Below are positions 36,403 to 45,448 of a DNA stretch of 64,000 bases, one piece after another. Position 1 is the first letter of the stretch. Every line of letters starts with the position of its first letter. The position numbers were made by a program, and so were the translations under genes. Below the pieces are notes generated by a model. It had not been told where the DNA came from and searched no databases. It saw only the letters and a list, made by a program, of their open reading frames with translations. The stretch comes from Variibacter gotjawalensis (lineage in GTDB: Bacteria; Pseudomonadota; Alphaproteobacteria; Rhizobiales; Xanthobacteraceae): contig NZ_AP014946.1 in assembly GCF_002355335.1 (NCBI RefSeq), positions 1,813,501 to 1,877,500 on the forward strand, written 5' to 3'.

Positions 36403-38223
36403 ATGGAGCGCGGCCGATTTGGCCGCGCGGGAATTGAGAGTTTGCTCGACCGGACGACGGGTGAAAGCACGGGCACGAAAAACGGCTCCACGGTGCAAAC
36501 CGCGGAGACGCGCGGGCCTATGCGCCGTTTCGGCTGGCTCCGGCGTTTCGGCCGTTTTCTCTTCGCGCAAGTGTTCTCGTCGCTCACGCGGCGCATCGTC
36601 TCGCTCAACATCGCGGGGCTGCTCGCACTCGTTGTCGGCATTCTGTATCTCTCGCAATTCCGAGCCGGCCTCATCGACGCGCGTGTGCAGAGCTTGCTCG
36701 TGCAGAGCGAGATTATCGCGGGCGCGATCGCGGCGTCCGCCACGGTAGACACCGACGCAATCACGATCGATCCCGACAAGCTCGTCGAGCTGCAGACCGG
36801 CGAGACCTATGGTCCGGACGATCCCGCGACACAACTCGAATTTCCGATCAACCCGGAACGCGTCACGCCGATTTTGCGACGCCTCATCTCGCCGACGAAT
36901 ACGCGCGCGCGCATCTACGATCGCGAAGGTTCGCTCGTTCTCGACAGCCGCAATCTCTACGGCCGCGGCGACGTGCTGCGCTTCGATCTTCCGGCGCCGA
37001 CCGCGGAACGCCGCAAGTTCTTCGAGAAGCTTTGGATCAGCATCCGCAAGTGGTTCGGGCGCGGCGATCTTCCGGCTTACGTCGAACTCGGGCCGGGTAA
37101 CGGCAAAGGCTACCCGGAAGTCGAACTCGCGCTCGGCGGACAGAAGGCCAGCATCGTCCGCATGACGGATCGCGGTGACGCGATCGTCTCCGTCGCGGTG
37201 CCGATCCAACGTTTCCGCGCCGTGCGTGGCGCGCTGCTGTTGTCGACGCAGGGCGGCGACATCGACCAGATCGTCGAGGCCGAGCGTCTGGCGATTCTGA
37301 AAATCTTTTTGATCGCCGCCGGCGTGATGGTGCTGCTCTCGGTGCTGCTCGCCGGCACTATCGCGGGACCGGTACGGCGTCTCGCCGAAGGCGCCGAACG
37401 TGTGCGCCGGCGTATCCGCGGCCGCGTCGAGATCCCAGACTTCACCAATCGCCGCGACGAGATCGGCCATTTGTCCGGCGCACTGCGCGATATGACGAAG
37501 TCGCTCTACAGCCGCATCGAAGCGATCGAGAGTTTTGCGGCGGACGTTTCGCACGAACTGAAAAATCCGCTCACGTCTCTTCGCTCCGCAGTGGAAACGT
37601 TGCCGCTCGCCAAAAGCGACGACAGCCGCAAGCGCTTGCTCGCTGTCATCGAACACGACGTGCGCCGCCTCGACCGCCTGATCACCGACATCTCCGATGC
37701 GAGCCGCCTCGATGCCGAGCTTCAGCGTCAAGAAGCGGAAGCTGTCGATCTCGTTCGGTTGCTCAACATGGTCGTCAACGTCGCGAACGAAGTGAAGCGC
37801 GACGACGAGATTCAGATCAAGCTCGCGCTTGAAGGCGATCCGAAGAAGCTCGTCGTGCCGGGGCACGACTCGCGCCTCGGTCAAGTCGTCGACAATATTA
37901 TCGGCAACGCCCGCTCCTTCGCGCCCGATCGCAGCACGGTTCGCGTGTCCGCTCGCCGCCTCGGTGCCGAGGCCGAGATCGTTGTCGACGACGACGGCCC
38001 GGGCATTCGGCCGGACGCGTTGGAGAAGATCTTCGAGCGCTTCTACACGGATCGTCCCGATCAGGCTTACGGACAGAATTCGGGTCTCGGTCTTTCGATC
38101 TCCAAGCAGATCATCGAAGCGCATGGCGGCCGCATCTGGGCCGAGAACCGGACGATCCCGACGCCGGGCGGCGAGTCGCGCATCGTCGGCGCACGCTTCA
38201 CGGTCGTGCTGCCCGCCGCGTGA
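36403..38223 (+). CDS. chvG: Sensor histidine kinase ChvG
   Basis: 606 aa; the exact start among several ATGs is uncertain (the ATG at about residue 40 also fits). Two membrane helices (about 69-85 and 301-321) flank a periplasmic region; a HAMP segment follows, then the DHp helix SFAADVSHELKNPLTSLRS with the phosphorylated His, and an HATPase domain with DNIIGNARSFAPD, DDDGPGI and GLGLSISKQI. It is the partner of chvI. Its stop overlaps the hprK start by four bases (GTGA), coupling the sensor kinase to the PTS regulators. Confidence 0.93.
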   Translation: MERGRFGRAGIESLLDRTTGESTGTKNGSTVQTAETRGPMRRFGWLRRFGRFLFAQVFSSLTRRIVSLNIAGLLALVVGILYLSQFRAGLIDARVQSLLVQSEIIAGAIAASATVDTDAITIDPDKLVELQTGETYGPDDPATQLEFPINPERVTPILRRLISPTNTRARIYDREGSLVLDSRNLYGRGDVLRFDLPAPTAERRKFFEKLWISIRKWFGRGDLPAYVELGPGNGKGYPEVELALGGQKASIVRMTDRGDAIVSVAVPIQRFRAVRGALLLSTQGGDIDQIVEAERLAILKIFLIAAGVMVLLSVLLAGTIAGPVRRLAEGAERVRRRIRGRVEIPDFTNRRDEIGHLSGALRDMTKSLYSRIEAIESFAADVSHELKNPLTSLRSAVETLPLAKSDDSRKRLLAVIEHDVRRLDRLITDISDASRLDAELQRQEAEAVDLVRLLNMVVNVANEVKRDDEIQIKLALEGDPKKLVVPGHDSRLGQVVDNIIGNARSFAPDRSTVRVSARRLGAEAEIVVDDDGPGIRPDALEKIFERFYTDRPDQAYGQNSGLGLSISKQIIEAHGGRIWAENRTIPTPGGESRIVGARFTVVLPAA

Positions 38224-38663
38224 TTGTGACGAGCAACCAAACTATCCACGCGACCGCAGTCCTCGTAGGCGCACGTGCGTTGCTGATCCGGGGTGCGTCC
38301 GGCAGCGGAAAGACGACGCTTGCGTTGCGTCTCATCGCGGCGAGCGAGCAGGGGCTTCTGCCATTCGCGCGACTCGTTGCCGATGACCGCGTCTATCTCG
38401 ATGTCGCCGGTGATCGGTTGATCGCGCGCGTGCCGGAGCCAATCGCCGGAATGATCGAAGTGCGCGGTGAGGGCATTCGCCATATTCCTTATGAGCAGTG
38501 CGCCGTCGTCGGCTGGGTTACGGATCTCGCATCGCCTGATGCGGAACGCATGCCGGAGACAACCATAACCGCCGAAATCAGCGGGATTCGGCTGCCGCGA
38601 TACGCTTTTCCCTCTTGCGCCGATCCGCTACCCGTGCTGCTAGCAGCGCTCCGCGTGGCATAA
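38220..38663 (+). CDS. hprK: HPr kinase/phosphorylase, short alphaproteobacterial form
   Basis: 147 aa, lacking the N-terminal domain of the Gram-positive enzyme, as is normal for alphaproteobacteria. Walker A GASGSGKT is at 25-32 and the VADDRVYLDV loop near 49-58 carries the metal/catalytic acids; GIRHIPY matches the HPr-interacting region. It phosphorylates and dephosphorylates a serine in HPr. The start is GTG overlapping the chvG stop. EIIA and HPr follow after 124 bases. Confidence 0.9.
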   Translation: MIVTSNQTIHATAVLVGARALLIRGASGSGKTTLALRLIAASEQGLLPFARLVADDRVYLDVAGDRLIARVPEPIAGMIEVRGEGIRHIPYEQCAVVGWVTDLASPDAERMPETTITAEISGIRLPRYAFPSCADPLPVLLAALRVA

Positions 38664-38787
38664 AGTCACGCGGCTAAGGGGTTGTCCTTGGGTGGCCAAG
38701 TATCAAATTTGTGACGTAGGGTCTTGCCTCTCGCGACCGTCTTGCGATGATGGCGCCCGTGCGCGGCTCATGCCGCCAGGATTGTGA

Positions 38788-39189
38788 ATGATCGGATTGG
38801 TTCTCGTAACCCATGGCCGGTTGGCCGCCGAGTTCAGAGCGGCGCTGGAACATGTGGTGGGTCCTCAGCGACAGGTTGAGTCTGTCATGATCGGACCGGA
38901 AGACGACGTCGAACAACGGCGTCGCGATATCATCGATGCGGTTCAGCGTGTCGACACCGGTGACGGCGTCGCGATCCTGACCGACATGTTCGGCGGCACG
39001 CCGTCGAACCTTGCAATCTCCGTGATGGGTCGTCCCGGAGTCGAAGTGATCGCTGGCATCAACCTGCCGATGCTCATCAAACTCGCGAAAGTGCGCGACG
39101 TTGCGCCGCTCGCGCAAGTTGTGGCGCAGGCGCAGGAAGCCGGCCGCAAATACATCACGATCGCGAGCCGGGTGCTCGCCGGCAAATGA
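38788..39189 (+). CDS. PTS EIIA component, mannose (EIIA-Man) type
   Basis: 133 aa. His9 (VLVTHGRLA) is the phosphorylation site and LTDMFGGTPSN (64-74) the second conserved loop. Rhizobia use this domain with HPr, EI-Ntr and EIIA-Ntr for regulation rather than sugar import; no EIIB or EIIC is here. Its role likely links carbon/nitrogen status to ChvI/ChvG or central metabolism. It overlaps ptsH by four bases (ATGA). Confidence 0.93.
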   Translation: MIGLVLVTHGRLAAEFRAALEHVVGPQRQVESVMIGPEDDVEQRRRDIIDAVQRVDTGDGVAILTDMFGGTPSNLAISVMGRPGVEVIAGINLPMLIKLAKVRDVAPLAQVVAQAQEAGRKYITIASRVLAGK

Positions 39190-39479
39190 GCGAAGCGAAC
39201 GGCCAACCGCTCGTCCGCGAGCTCCCGATCCTCAACAAAAAAGGCTTGCACGCCCGCGCTTCGGCGAAATTCGTGCAGACGGTCGAAAATTTTCCCGATG
39301 CCGAAGTGAAGGTGACGCGCAACGGCGAGACTGTGCACGGCTCATCGATCATGGGTCTCATGATGCTGTCGGCCGGCATCGGCTCGTCGATCACGGTCGA
39401 GACCAGCGGCGCGCAAGCCGCAGAAGCGATGGCCGCGATCGAGGCCTTGCTCGCCGACCGCTTCCACGAGGAAGAATAA
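39186..39479 (+). CDS. ptsH: Phosphocarrier protein HPr
   Basis: 97 aa. The active-site His22 is in GLHARAS (20-26), and Ser54 in HGSSIMGLM is the site phosphorylated by HprK (Ser46 in Bacillus). The N-terminus is about 8 residues longer than in E. coli HPr. It takes phosphate from EI-Ntr (not in the window) and gives it to EIIA domains; HprK phosphorylation tunes that. Translationally coupled to the EIIA gene. Confidence 0.95.
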   Translation: MSEANGQPLVRELPILNKKGLHARASAKFVQTVENFPDAEVKVTRNGETVHGSSIMGLMMLSAGIGSSITVETSGAQAAEAMAAIEALLADRFHEEE

Positions 39480-39497
39480 CCGTGATATAGTCTTCGC

Positions 39498-39716
39498 ATG
39501 ATCAACAAACTGAAAGATGTCTTGGATCGCGCGAAAGACTGGCCTGAAGAAGACAAGGCTGAGCTGCTCGAGATCGCCGAGGCGATCGAAACGCGACATA
39601 GTCGGACGTACGACGCTTCCGAAGAGGAGCTTCGCGCTATCGAGGACGCGGAGCGCAGCGGAATTGCAAACCCAAAAGATATAGAAAAGGCTTTCCGACT
39701 ATTTCGGCGTGCGTGA
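39498..39716 (+). CDS. Putative antitoxin of a ParE/RelE-type module
   Basis: 72 aa, acidic and helical: KLKDVLDRAKDWPEEDKAELLEIAEAIETRHSRTYDASEEELRAIEDAERSG in parts resembles small antitoxins that pair with ParE/RelE toxins, with the toxin-binding acidic C-terminal part. No clear DNA-binding ribbon is seen. It begins 18 bases after ptsH and overlaps the toxin gene by eight bases, the usual antitoxin-first order. Confidence 0.78.
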   Translation: MINKLKDVLDRAKDWPEEDKAELLEIAEAIETRHSRTYDASEEELRAIEDAERSGIANPKDIEKAFRLFRRA

Positions 39717-39996
39717 CGTTCAATTTTCAATCCGCGCCGAGAAAGATCTGGGCGAAATCGCCTTGGCCAGCAAAGTGTTCAGTCCCGCATCCAGTGCGCT
39801 TCTCGAAATCCGTATCCAACGAGCCATCGCCCATATCGCGGCTTATCCGGGCGCCGCGCCATGTTTGACCACTCGTCCCGACATTCGCATGTTTTCGCTG
39901 GTTCGGTATCCTTTCAAAATCTACTATCGCGCGCGGCGTAGCAGTGTTCTGATCCTTCACATTCGGCATGCTTCGAGACGTCCATGGAAGCTGTGA
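39709..39996 (+). CDS. ParE/RelE-family toxin
   Basis: 95 aa, starting at a GTG inside the antitoxin gene. Sequence features of the ParE/RelE fold: SIRAEKDLGEIA near the start, ALLEIRIQRAIAHIAAYPGAAPCLT, and the C-terminal PFKIYYRARRSSVLILHIRHASRRPW, which carries the basic residues of this family. ParE proteins inhibit gyrase, RelE proteins cut mRNA on ribosomes; I cannot tell which. It ends six bases before the convergent binding-protein gene. Confidence 0.82.
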   Translation: MRDVQFSIRAEKDLGEIALASKVFSPASSALLEIRIQRAIAHIAAYPGAAPCLTTRPDIRMFSLVRYPFKIYYRARRSSVLILHIRHASRRPWKL

Positions 39997-40002
39997 TTTG
40001 CC

Positions 40003-41598
40003 CTAAGGTGCCATGCTGATCGGCGAGAAATCCTGGAACCAGTTTTGCGCTTGTACGAAGCCTTTCACCTTGGGGTTGATCGCGCGCGCGTTGACGTCAT
40101 GCGTCACCATGAGGAAAAGCGCTTCGTCGACAAACTTCTCATGCACCTTCTGCAGCACCTTATTCTGCTCCGCCGGATCGAACGCGGAACGCACGTCGGC
40201 GAGCAGCTTGTCCATCTCAGGATCGCAGTAGAAACCCCAATTGGTGCCGCCCGGAGGCGCGAGGTTGCACTGCGCGTGACGAATGAAGCCCGTGAACGGA
40301 TCCTGGATGAAGTAAGAGTAGTTCATTGCGGCGGCGCCGCGTGAGCTGTCGTGCTTCGCGCCGGCACGCCAAATGTTGATCAGCGTATTCCAGTCGACGA
40401 CTTCGAGCTCGATCTGAATGCCGACTTCGGCGAGGCTTTGCTGCAGATATTCGTTCATCGGCAGCGGCTGCATTTGGCCGGAGCCTGAACCCGAAATAAG
40501 CACCTTCGTTTTCAGCGGCTTCTGCGGCCCGTAGCCGGCTTCCGCCATCAGCTTCTTTGCCTCCGCGACATCGTAACGAACTTTGAACGTCGGATTGCCG
40601 AACCACTGATGCCCCGGCGGGAAGAAGCCTTGTGCCGGGATCATCAACCCCGACAGCATCTCGCTCATGCCGGCGCGATCGACCGCGAGGTTCGCGGCCT
40701 TGCGCACGCGGATGTCGTTCCACGGTGAACCTTCGGTGCGTGAAAGATGCCATGTCCAATTATGCGGATATGCGTTGGTGACAATCTGCATCTTCGCCGA
40801 TTTCAAGGCCGGCACAGCATCCGGCGGCGGCGCTTCGATCCAGTCGACCTGTCCCGAACGCAGAGCCGCGACGCGCGCGTTGCCTTCCGGCAGCGGCAGC
40901 AGGACGAGACGATCGAGCTTCGGCACGCGCTTCTTGTCCCAATAGTCTTTGTTGGGAACCATCTCGGCGCGCTCGCGCGGCGTGAACTTCTCGAGCTTCC
41001 ACGGTCCGGTGCCGGACGGCGTGCGCGCAAACGCATCCCAACTCTTGCCGACCTTCTCGAACTGCGCCGGCGACGAGAACATGATCCACGCGATCTGATA
41101 CGGCAGCGTCGCGTCAGGCGTCTTTGTGGTGATCTCGACCGTCATCGGATCGATCGCGCGATACGATGCGACCGCTGGGATGCGCGTGAGGCCCTGACCG
41201 GATTGGCGGGGATCGAACTGCGGAGAGTCCTTCTTGATGATCTTGTCGAGATTCCACACCACTGCGTCGGCGTTGAAGTCCGAGCCGTCATGAAATTTTA
41301 CGCCCTCGCGCAGCTTGAAAACCCATTTCGTTTTGTCAGCGGCGTCCGCCGCCCAGCTGGTCGCTAAGCCCGGCGTCAGGTCGGACGCTTTATCGGCACG
41401 CGAGAGGTCCCAATTGATGAGCGCGTCGTAGACCGTGTAGCCCATGAAACGCATGCCCTCGCCGCCGTTGTCGGTCTGGCCAGTGGTCAGCGGTATGTCG
41501 GACGCCGTCATCCCGATCCGCAGCGTACCCTGAGCAAGCACCGGTGCCCCTGTGATGAAAACGCAGGCAGCGGCGATGGCGAGGCGCGGAAAGTTCAT
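40003..41598 (-). CDS. ABC transporter substrate-binding protein (family 5, peptide/nickel type)
   Basis: 531 aa from the ATG at 41598 (GGGAG nine bases upstream; a TTG three codons before is possible). Signal peptide about 1-22 (ends PVLAQ). The SBP_bac_5 fold is shown by FKLREGVKFHDGSDFNADAVVWNLDKI and NPTFKVRYDVAEAKKLMAEAGY. It binds a peptide or similar solute in the periplasm. No permease or ATPase genes are beside it, so it works with a distant transporter. Confidence 0.92.
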   Translation of the reverse strand: MNFPRLAIAAACVFITGAPVLAQGTLRIGMTASDIPLTTGQTDNGGEGMRFMGYTVYDALINWDLSRADKASDLTPGLATSWAADAADKTKWVFKLREGVKFHDGSDFNADAVVWNLDKIIKKDSPQFDPRQSGQGLTRIPAVASYRAIDPMTVEITTKTPDATLPYQIAWIMFSSPAQFEKVGKSWDAFARTPSGTGPWKLEKFTPRERAEMVPNKDYWDKKRVPKLDRLVLLPLPEGNARVAALRSGQVDWIEAPPPDAVPALKSAKMQIVTNAYPHNWTWHLSRTEGSPWNDIRVRKAANLAVDRAGMSEMLSGLMIPAQGFFPPGHQWFGNPTFKVRYDVAEAKKLMAEAGYGPQKPLKTKVLISGSGSGQMQPLPMNEYLQQSLAEVGIQIELEVVDWNTLINIWRAGAKHDSSRGAAAMNYSYFIQDPFTGFIRHAQCNLAPPGGTNWGFYCDPEMDKLLADVRSAFDPAEQNKVLQKVHEKFVDEALFLMVTHDVNARAINPKVKGFVQAQNWFQDFSPISMAP

Positions 41599-41676
41599 TG
41601 TTTTCAACTCCCGGTGGCAGGGCTGTTCACCTATCGAGCAACCACCGTGCCACTGGGTTCACGCCAGTCCGAGTTC

Positions 41677-41698
41677 GATATAAAGAAATCTTTATATC
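41677..41698. promoter_or_regulatory. Operator-like palindrome upstream of ahcY
   Basis: Perfect inverted repeat GATATAAAGA–AA–TCTTTATATC, 97 bases before the ahcY start. Long AT-rich palindromes of this kind fit ArsR-family regulators of the methionine/SAM cycle (the SahR/SamR types), which sense S-adenosylhomocysteine or S-adenosylmethionine. The regulator gene is not in the window, so the assignment is an inference. Confidence 0.6.
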
Positions 41699-41794
41699 CT
41701 TATTGCCTCCGTCCAGCACGGCTGCTATGACCCCGTCCAACACTGCGGCCAGGTCGGCCGTCTGTCTCCGTTTCCGACAACCCAAAGGATCGTC

Positions 41795-43234
41795 ATGACC
41801 GCCGCCGCCAAAAAAGCCGCGCCTGCCAATGAGTACATAGTCGCCGACATCGGCCTCGCAGACTTCGGCCGCAAGGAAATCTCGCTTGCCGAGACTGAGA
41901 TGCCGGGCCTGATGCAGACGCGCGAAGAATACGGGGCGAAGCAGCCGCTCAAGGGCGCGCGCATTGCCGGCTCGCTGCACATGACCATTCAGACCGCGGT
42001 GCTCATCGAGACGCTCGCAGCGCTCGGTGCCGATATCCGCTGGGTCTCTTGCAACATCTACTCGACGCAGGATCACGCCGCTGCTGCGATCGCGGCGGCC
42101 GGCATTCCGGTTTTCGCCGTGAAGGGCGAGACTTTGGAAGAGTACTGGGACTACACCGCGAAGCTGTTCGATTGGCACGGTGGCGGCACCCCCAACATGA
42201 TCCTCGATGACGGCGGCGACGCCACGATGCTCGTTCACCTCGGCCTGCGCGCCGAGCAGGGCGACACCGCATTCCTCGACAAGCCCGGTTCGGACGAGGA
42301 AGTGATCTTCTTCGCGCTCATCAAGCGTCTCCTGAAGGAAAAGCCGAAGGGCTGGTTCGCCGAAGTCGCCAAGAACATCCACGGCGTTTCGGAAGAAACG
42401 ACGACGGGCGTGCACCGCCTCTACGATATGGCGAAGGCCGGCAAGCTCCTGTTCCCGGCCATCAACGTCAACGACTCGGTCACGAAGTCGAAGTTCGACA
42501 ACCTTTACGGGTGTCGTGAGTCGCTGGTCGACGGCATCCGCCGCGGCACGGATGTCATGATGTCCGGCAAGGTCGCGATGGTCGCCGGCTTCGGCGACGT
42601 CGGTAAAGGCTCGGCCGCTTCGCTGCGCCAGGCCGGTTGCCGCGTCATGGTCTCGGAAGTCGATCCGATCTGCGCACTTCAGGCCGCAATGGAAGGCTAC
42701 CAGGTCGTCACGATGGAAGACGCGGCGCCGATCGCCGATATCTTCGTCACCGCGACCGGCAACAAGGACATCATCACGATCGATCACATGCGCGCGATGA
42801 AAGATCGCGCCATCGTCTGCAACATCGGCCACTTCGACAACGAAATTCAGGTCGCGACCCTGAAGAATATGAAGTGGAACAACATCAAGCCGCAGGTCGA
42901 CGAGATCACCTTCCCGGACGGCAAGCGCATGATTCTGCTGTCCGAGGGCCGCTTGGTGAACCTCGGTAACGCGATGGGGCATCCGAGCTTTGTGATGTCC
43001 GCCTCGTTCACCAACCAGACGCTCGCGCAGATCGAGCTCTGGCAGAACCACGTGACCAAGGCGAATAAGTACGAAAAACAGGTCTACGTGCTGCCGAAGC
43101 AGCTCGACGAGAAGGTCGCGCGCCTCCATCTCGCAAAGATCGGCGTCAACCTGACCGAGCTGAAAAAAGACCAGGCCGACTACATCGGCGTTTCGGTCGC
43201 GGGTCCATACAAGGCGGACACATATCGTTATTGA
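41795..43234 (+). CDS. ahcY: Adenosylhomocysteinase
   Basis: 479 aa, the NAD-dependent enzyme that splits S-adenosylhomocysteine into homocysteine and adenosine. Motifs: SLHMTIQTA (60-68), [16 protein letters not shown] (221-236), the NAD loop GFGDVGKG (265-272), and NIGHFDNE. The ~40-residue insertion near 150-190 ([17 protein letters not shown]) is typical of many bacterial forms. AAAGGA lies six bases before the ATG. Regulated probably through the palindrome upstream. Confidence 0.97.
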   Translation: MTAAAKKAAPANEYIVADIGLADFGRKEISLAETEMPGLMQTREEYGAKQPLKGARIAGSLHMTIQTAVLIETLAALGADIRWVSCNIYSTQDHAAAAIAAAGIPVFAVKGETLEEYWDYTAKLFDWHGGGTPNMILDDGGDATMLVHLGLRAEQGDTAFLDKPGSDEEVIFFALIKRLLKEKPKGWFAEVAKNIHGVSEETTTGVHRLYDMAKAGKLLFPAINVNDSVTKSKFDNLYGCRESLVDGIRRGTDVMMSGKVAMVAGFGDVGKGSAASLRQAGCRVMVSEVDPICALQAAMEGYQVVTMEDAAPIADIFVTATGNKDIITIDHMRAMKDRAIVCNIGHFDNEIQVATLKNMKWNNIKPQVDEITFPDGKRMILLSEGRLVNLGNAMGHPSFVMSASFTNQTLAQIELWQNHVTKANKYEKQVYVLPKQLDEKVARLHLAKIGVNLTELKKDQADYIGVSVAGPYKADTYRY

Positions 43235-43256
43235 TTAAAGCGTTATAAAGAGAGCT

Positions 43257-44090
43257 GTGGCAGACCTCATCTCTCTCATCGTAACGACCTGTAATCAGGA
43301 GCGCGCGCTCGACACGACGTTGCGCGCGCTCGCGATGCAGAGCGACCGGGATTTCGAGATCATCATCGCGGATGATGGCTCTGGCGAAAATACCGCGCGA
43401 ATAATTGCCGCTCGACAACAAAGCTTTCCAGTATCGCTGCACCACGTTTGGCAAGAGCACCGCGGCTTCCGCGCCGCGCTGTGTCGCAACCGCGCCGTAC
43501 TCAAGAGCTGCGGTGACTATTTCGTGTTTCTCGACGGCGACTGTGTCCCGCGCTCAGATTTCGTTGCGGCCCACCGCCGTCTCGCCGAGCCGGGTTGGTT
43601 TGTCAGTGGAAACAGATCGCTCTTGAGCGAGGCGCTGACCCAACGGGTTCTCGAAGAGAAAGCACAACTCGCAAGCTGGGATTTTGCGCGCTGGGCACGC
43701 GAGCGCCGCTCGGGCGGCATTAATCGGCTCGCTCCGCTGCTCCAGTTGCCATTGGGTCCGTTGCGCAAGATTGCCCCTAAGTCTTGGCAAAATGTGCGCT
43801 CCTGCAATCTCGGCATCTGGCGCAGTGACTTCGCTCGCATCGATGGCTTCGACGCTAGCTACGTCGGTTGGGGCCGCGAGGACTCTGATCTTGCTGTTCG
43901 TTTAGTTCGCGCCGGTGTGCGACATAAGATCGGTGAGTTCATGACTGGTCTTATCCATCTTTGGCACCCAGCGGCTGATCGCTCGGGGCAAAACGCAAAT
44001 GATGCGCGTCTTGAAGAAACGCGCGTGAGTTCGCGTATCAGGGCCGTGGCCGGGCTTTCAGCCATCACCTCGGATGCGGTGCCATCGTGA
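43257..44090 (+). CDS. Family 2 glycosyltransferase
   Basis: 277 aa, starting at GTG. The GT-A fold opens with SLIVTTCNQERALDTTLRAL and has the nucleotide-sugar DDG (IIADDGSGE), the metal-binding DGD (FVFLDGDCVP), and WGREDSDLAVRL late in the domain, as in the N-terminal galactosyltransferase/chondroitin-synthase subgroup. Substrate unknown. It overlaps the O-antigen ligase-like gene by four bases, so both likely act in lipopolysaccharide or exopolysaccharide assembly. It begins 22 bases after ahcY. Confidence 0.92.
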   Translation: MADLISLIVTTCNQERALDTTLRALAMQSDRDFEIIIADDGSGENTARIIAARQQSFPVSLHHVWQEHRGFRAALCRNRAVLKSCGDYFVFLDGDCVPRSDFVAAHRRLAEPGWFVSGNRSLLSEALTQRVLEEKAQLASWDFARWARERRSGGINRLAPLLQLPLGPLRKIAPKSWQNVRSCNLGIWRSDFARIDGFDASYVGWGREDSDLAVRLVRAGVRHKIGEFMTGLIHLWHPAADRSGQNANDARLEETRVSSRIRAVAGLSAITSDAVPS

Positions 44091-45346
44091 CGGATACAAC
44101 GCTAAATACTGCGGCGCGATTCAACTTGCGCAAGTTCTTCAATGATGCGGCGGACTTTTGGGCGATTGCGCTCGCGGCTTCGGTGCCGTGGTCGACGTCA
44201 GTGACGAGCTTCCTCACAGCATTCTGGGGCATCGCCTTTTTATTTACGCTTGATCGCGCATCGGTGCGCGAGACTGTTCGCCGTCCGCAAGCTTATGTTG
44301 TTCTTGGCTTCGTCGCTCTCGCGCTTCTCAGTGTCCTTTGGTCAGAAGCGCCGACGTGGGTGGAGCGGTTCAAGGGCGTTGGTCCCTTCGCGAAGCTCGT
44401 ACTCATCGTGTTGGTTTTCATCCAGTTCAGCCGATCGAGGCGAGGGTGGTGGGTGCTGCTGGCGTTTCTAGTCTCGTGCACGGTCGTTCTCATCGTCTCC
44501 TATGCCACGGTGATATTTGGTGACGGCCGATTGGGCGGTCGCACCACTTATTACGGCGTGCCCGTCAAAGATTACATCTCGCAGAACGGTCAGTTTGTCT
44601 TGTGCGCGGTTGGGTTGCTCGCTTTCGCGTATCAGCGAGGCTGTGTCAGCGCTTACGGCCAAGCCGCTGCACTGATCGCGCTCGCGCTCGCGTTTTTGTT
44701 CAACGTCTTTTACATCCAGACCAGTCGCACAGCGCTTGTTGTCCTGCCGGTACTCTGCATCGTCTTCGCATTGACGCGTCTGCGCGCCGTCCACGCGGCA
44801 GCAGTTATCGGCAGCATCATCGTTCTCGCCGGCGCCGTTTGGATGTCTTCATCGACCGTACGCAACCGCGTCATGCTGACGTTCAACGAAGCTTCTGCCT
44901 ATTCGGCTCACTCTACCGATCGATCATCAACCGCAGAGCGTCTCGAGTTCTGGCGAAAATCCGTCGCTATTGTTCAAGATGCGCCCATTCTCGGCCACGG
45001 GGCCGGATCGATCCCGACAACGTTCGCGCGTCTAGCCAAGGGAGAGGGACTCGGCGGGATTGTCGCCCACAACGCGCATAATCAAACATTCAATATTGCA
45101 ATCCAGCTCGGGATCATTGGCGTCATCATGCTGTTCGCTATGTGGATCACCCATGGCCTGCTGTTCCGCGGCGAGTCGCTGGTTGCATGGATAGGCCTTG
45201 CGGTGGTGACTCAGAACGTCGTTGGCGGATTATTCAACAACCACCTATTCGATTTCGTCCATGCCTGGATCTACATCCTGGGCGTCGGCGTCTGCGGCGG
45301 CATGCTGATGCAATCTCCCGCGCCCGGTAAGGAACTTGAAGCCTAA
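44087..45346 (+). CDS. O-antigen ligase-like membrane protein (WaaL/Wzy_C family)
   Basis: 419 aa, GTG start, about eleven hydrophobic segments. The long periplasmic loop has RLEFWRKSVAIVQDAPILGHGAGSIP and HNAHNQTFNIAIQLGIIG, the Wzy_C pattern; the His in HNAHN is the conserved one. Members join undecaprenyl-linked polysaccharides to lipid A-core or polymerise them. Cotranslated with the preceding glycosyltransferase. Which of ligase or polymerase it is cannot be told from sequence. Confidence 0.88.
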   Translation: MTDTTLNTAARFNLRKFFNDAADFWAIALAASVPWSTSVTSFLTAFWGIAFLFTLDRASVRETVRRPQAYVVLGFVALALLSVLWSEAPTWVERFKGVGPFAKLVLIVLVFIQFSRSRRGWWVLLAFLVSCTVVLIVSYATVIFGDGRLGGRTTYYGVPVKDYISQNGQFVLCAVGLLAFAYQRGCVSAYGQAAALIALALAFLFNVFYIQTSRTALVVLPVLCIVFALTRLRAVHAAAVIGSIIVLAGAVWMSSSTVRNRVMLTFNEASAYSAHSTDRSSTAERLEFWRKSVAIVQDAPILGHGAGSIPTTFARLAKGEGLGGIVAHNAHNQTFNIAIQLGIIGVIMLFAMWITHGLLFRGESLVAWIGLAVVTQNVVGGLFNNHLFDFVHAWIYILGVGVCGGMLMQSPAPGKELEA

Positions 45347-45448
45347 CCAATCACTTATCGTTTTGCAGGTCCTTCGGCTCTGGCCCTCCCCAATCCGAGG
45401 CGCTAGATTACCGGCCGACAACGGTTTCCGCCTTTGAGGTGATTCGAA

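Noticed and set aside
36337-38124. 595-codon open frame antisense to chvG
   Set aside because: It mirrors chvG codon for codon, with Arg/Asp/Ala-rich composition typical of GC-rich shadow frames and no ribosome site or domain.
41627-43129. 500-codon open frame antisense to ahcY
   Set aside because: ahcY is certain; the antisense frame has no domain and exists because of high GC at third positions.
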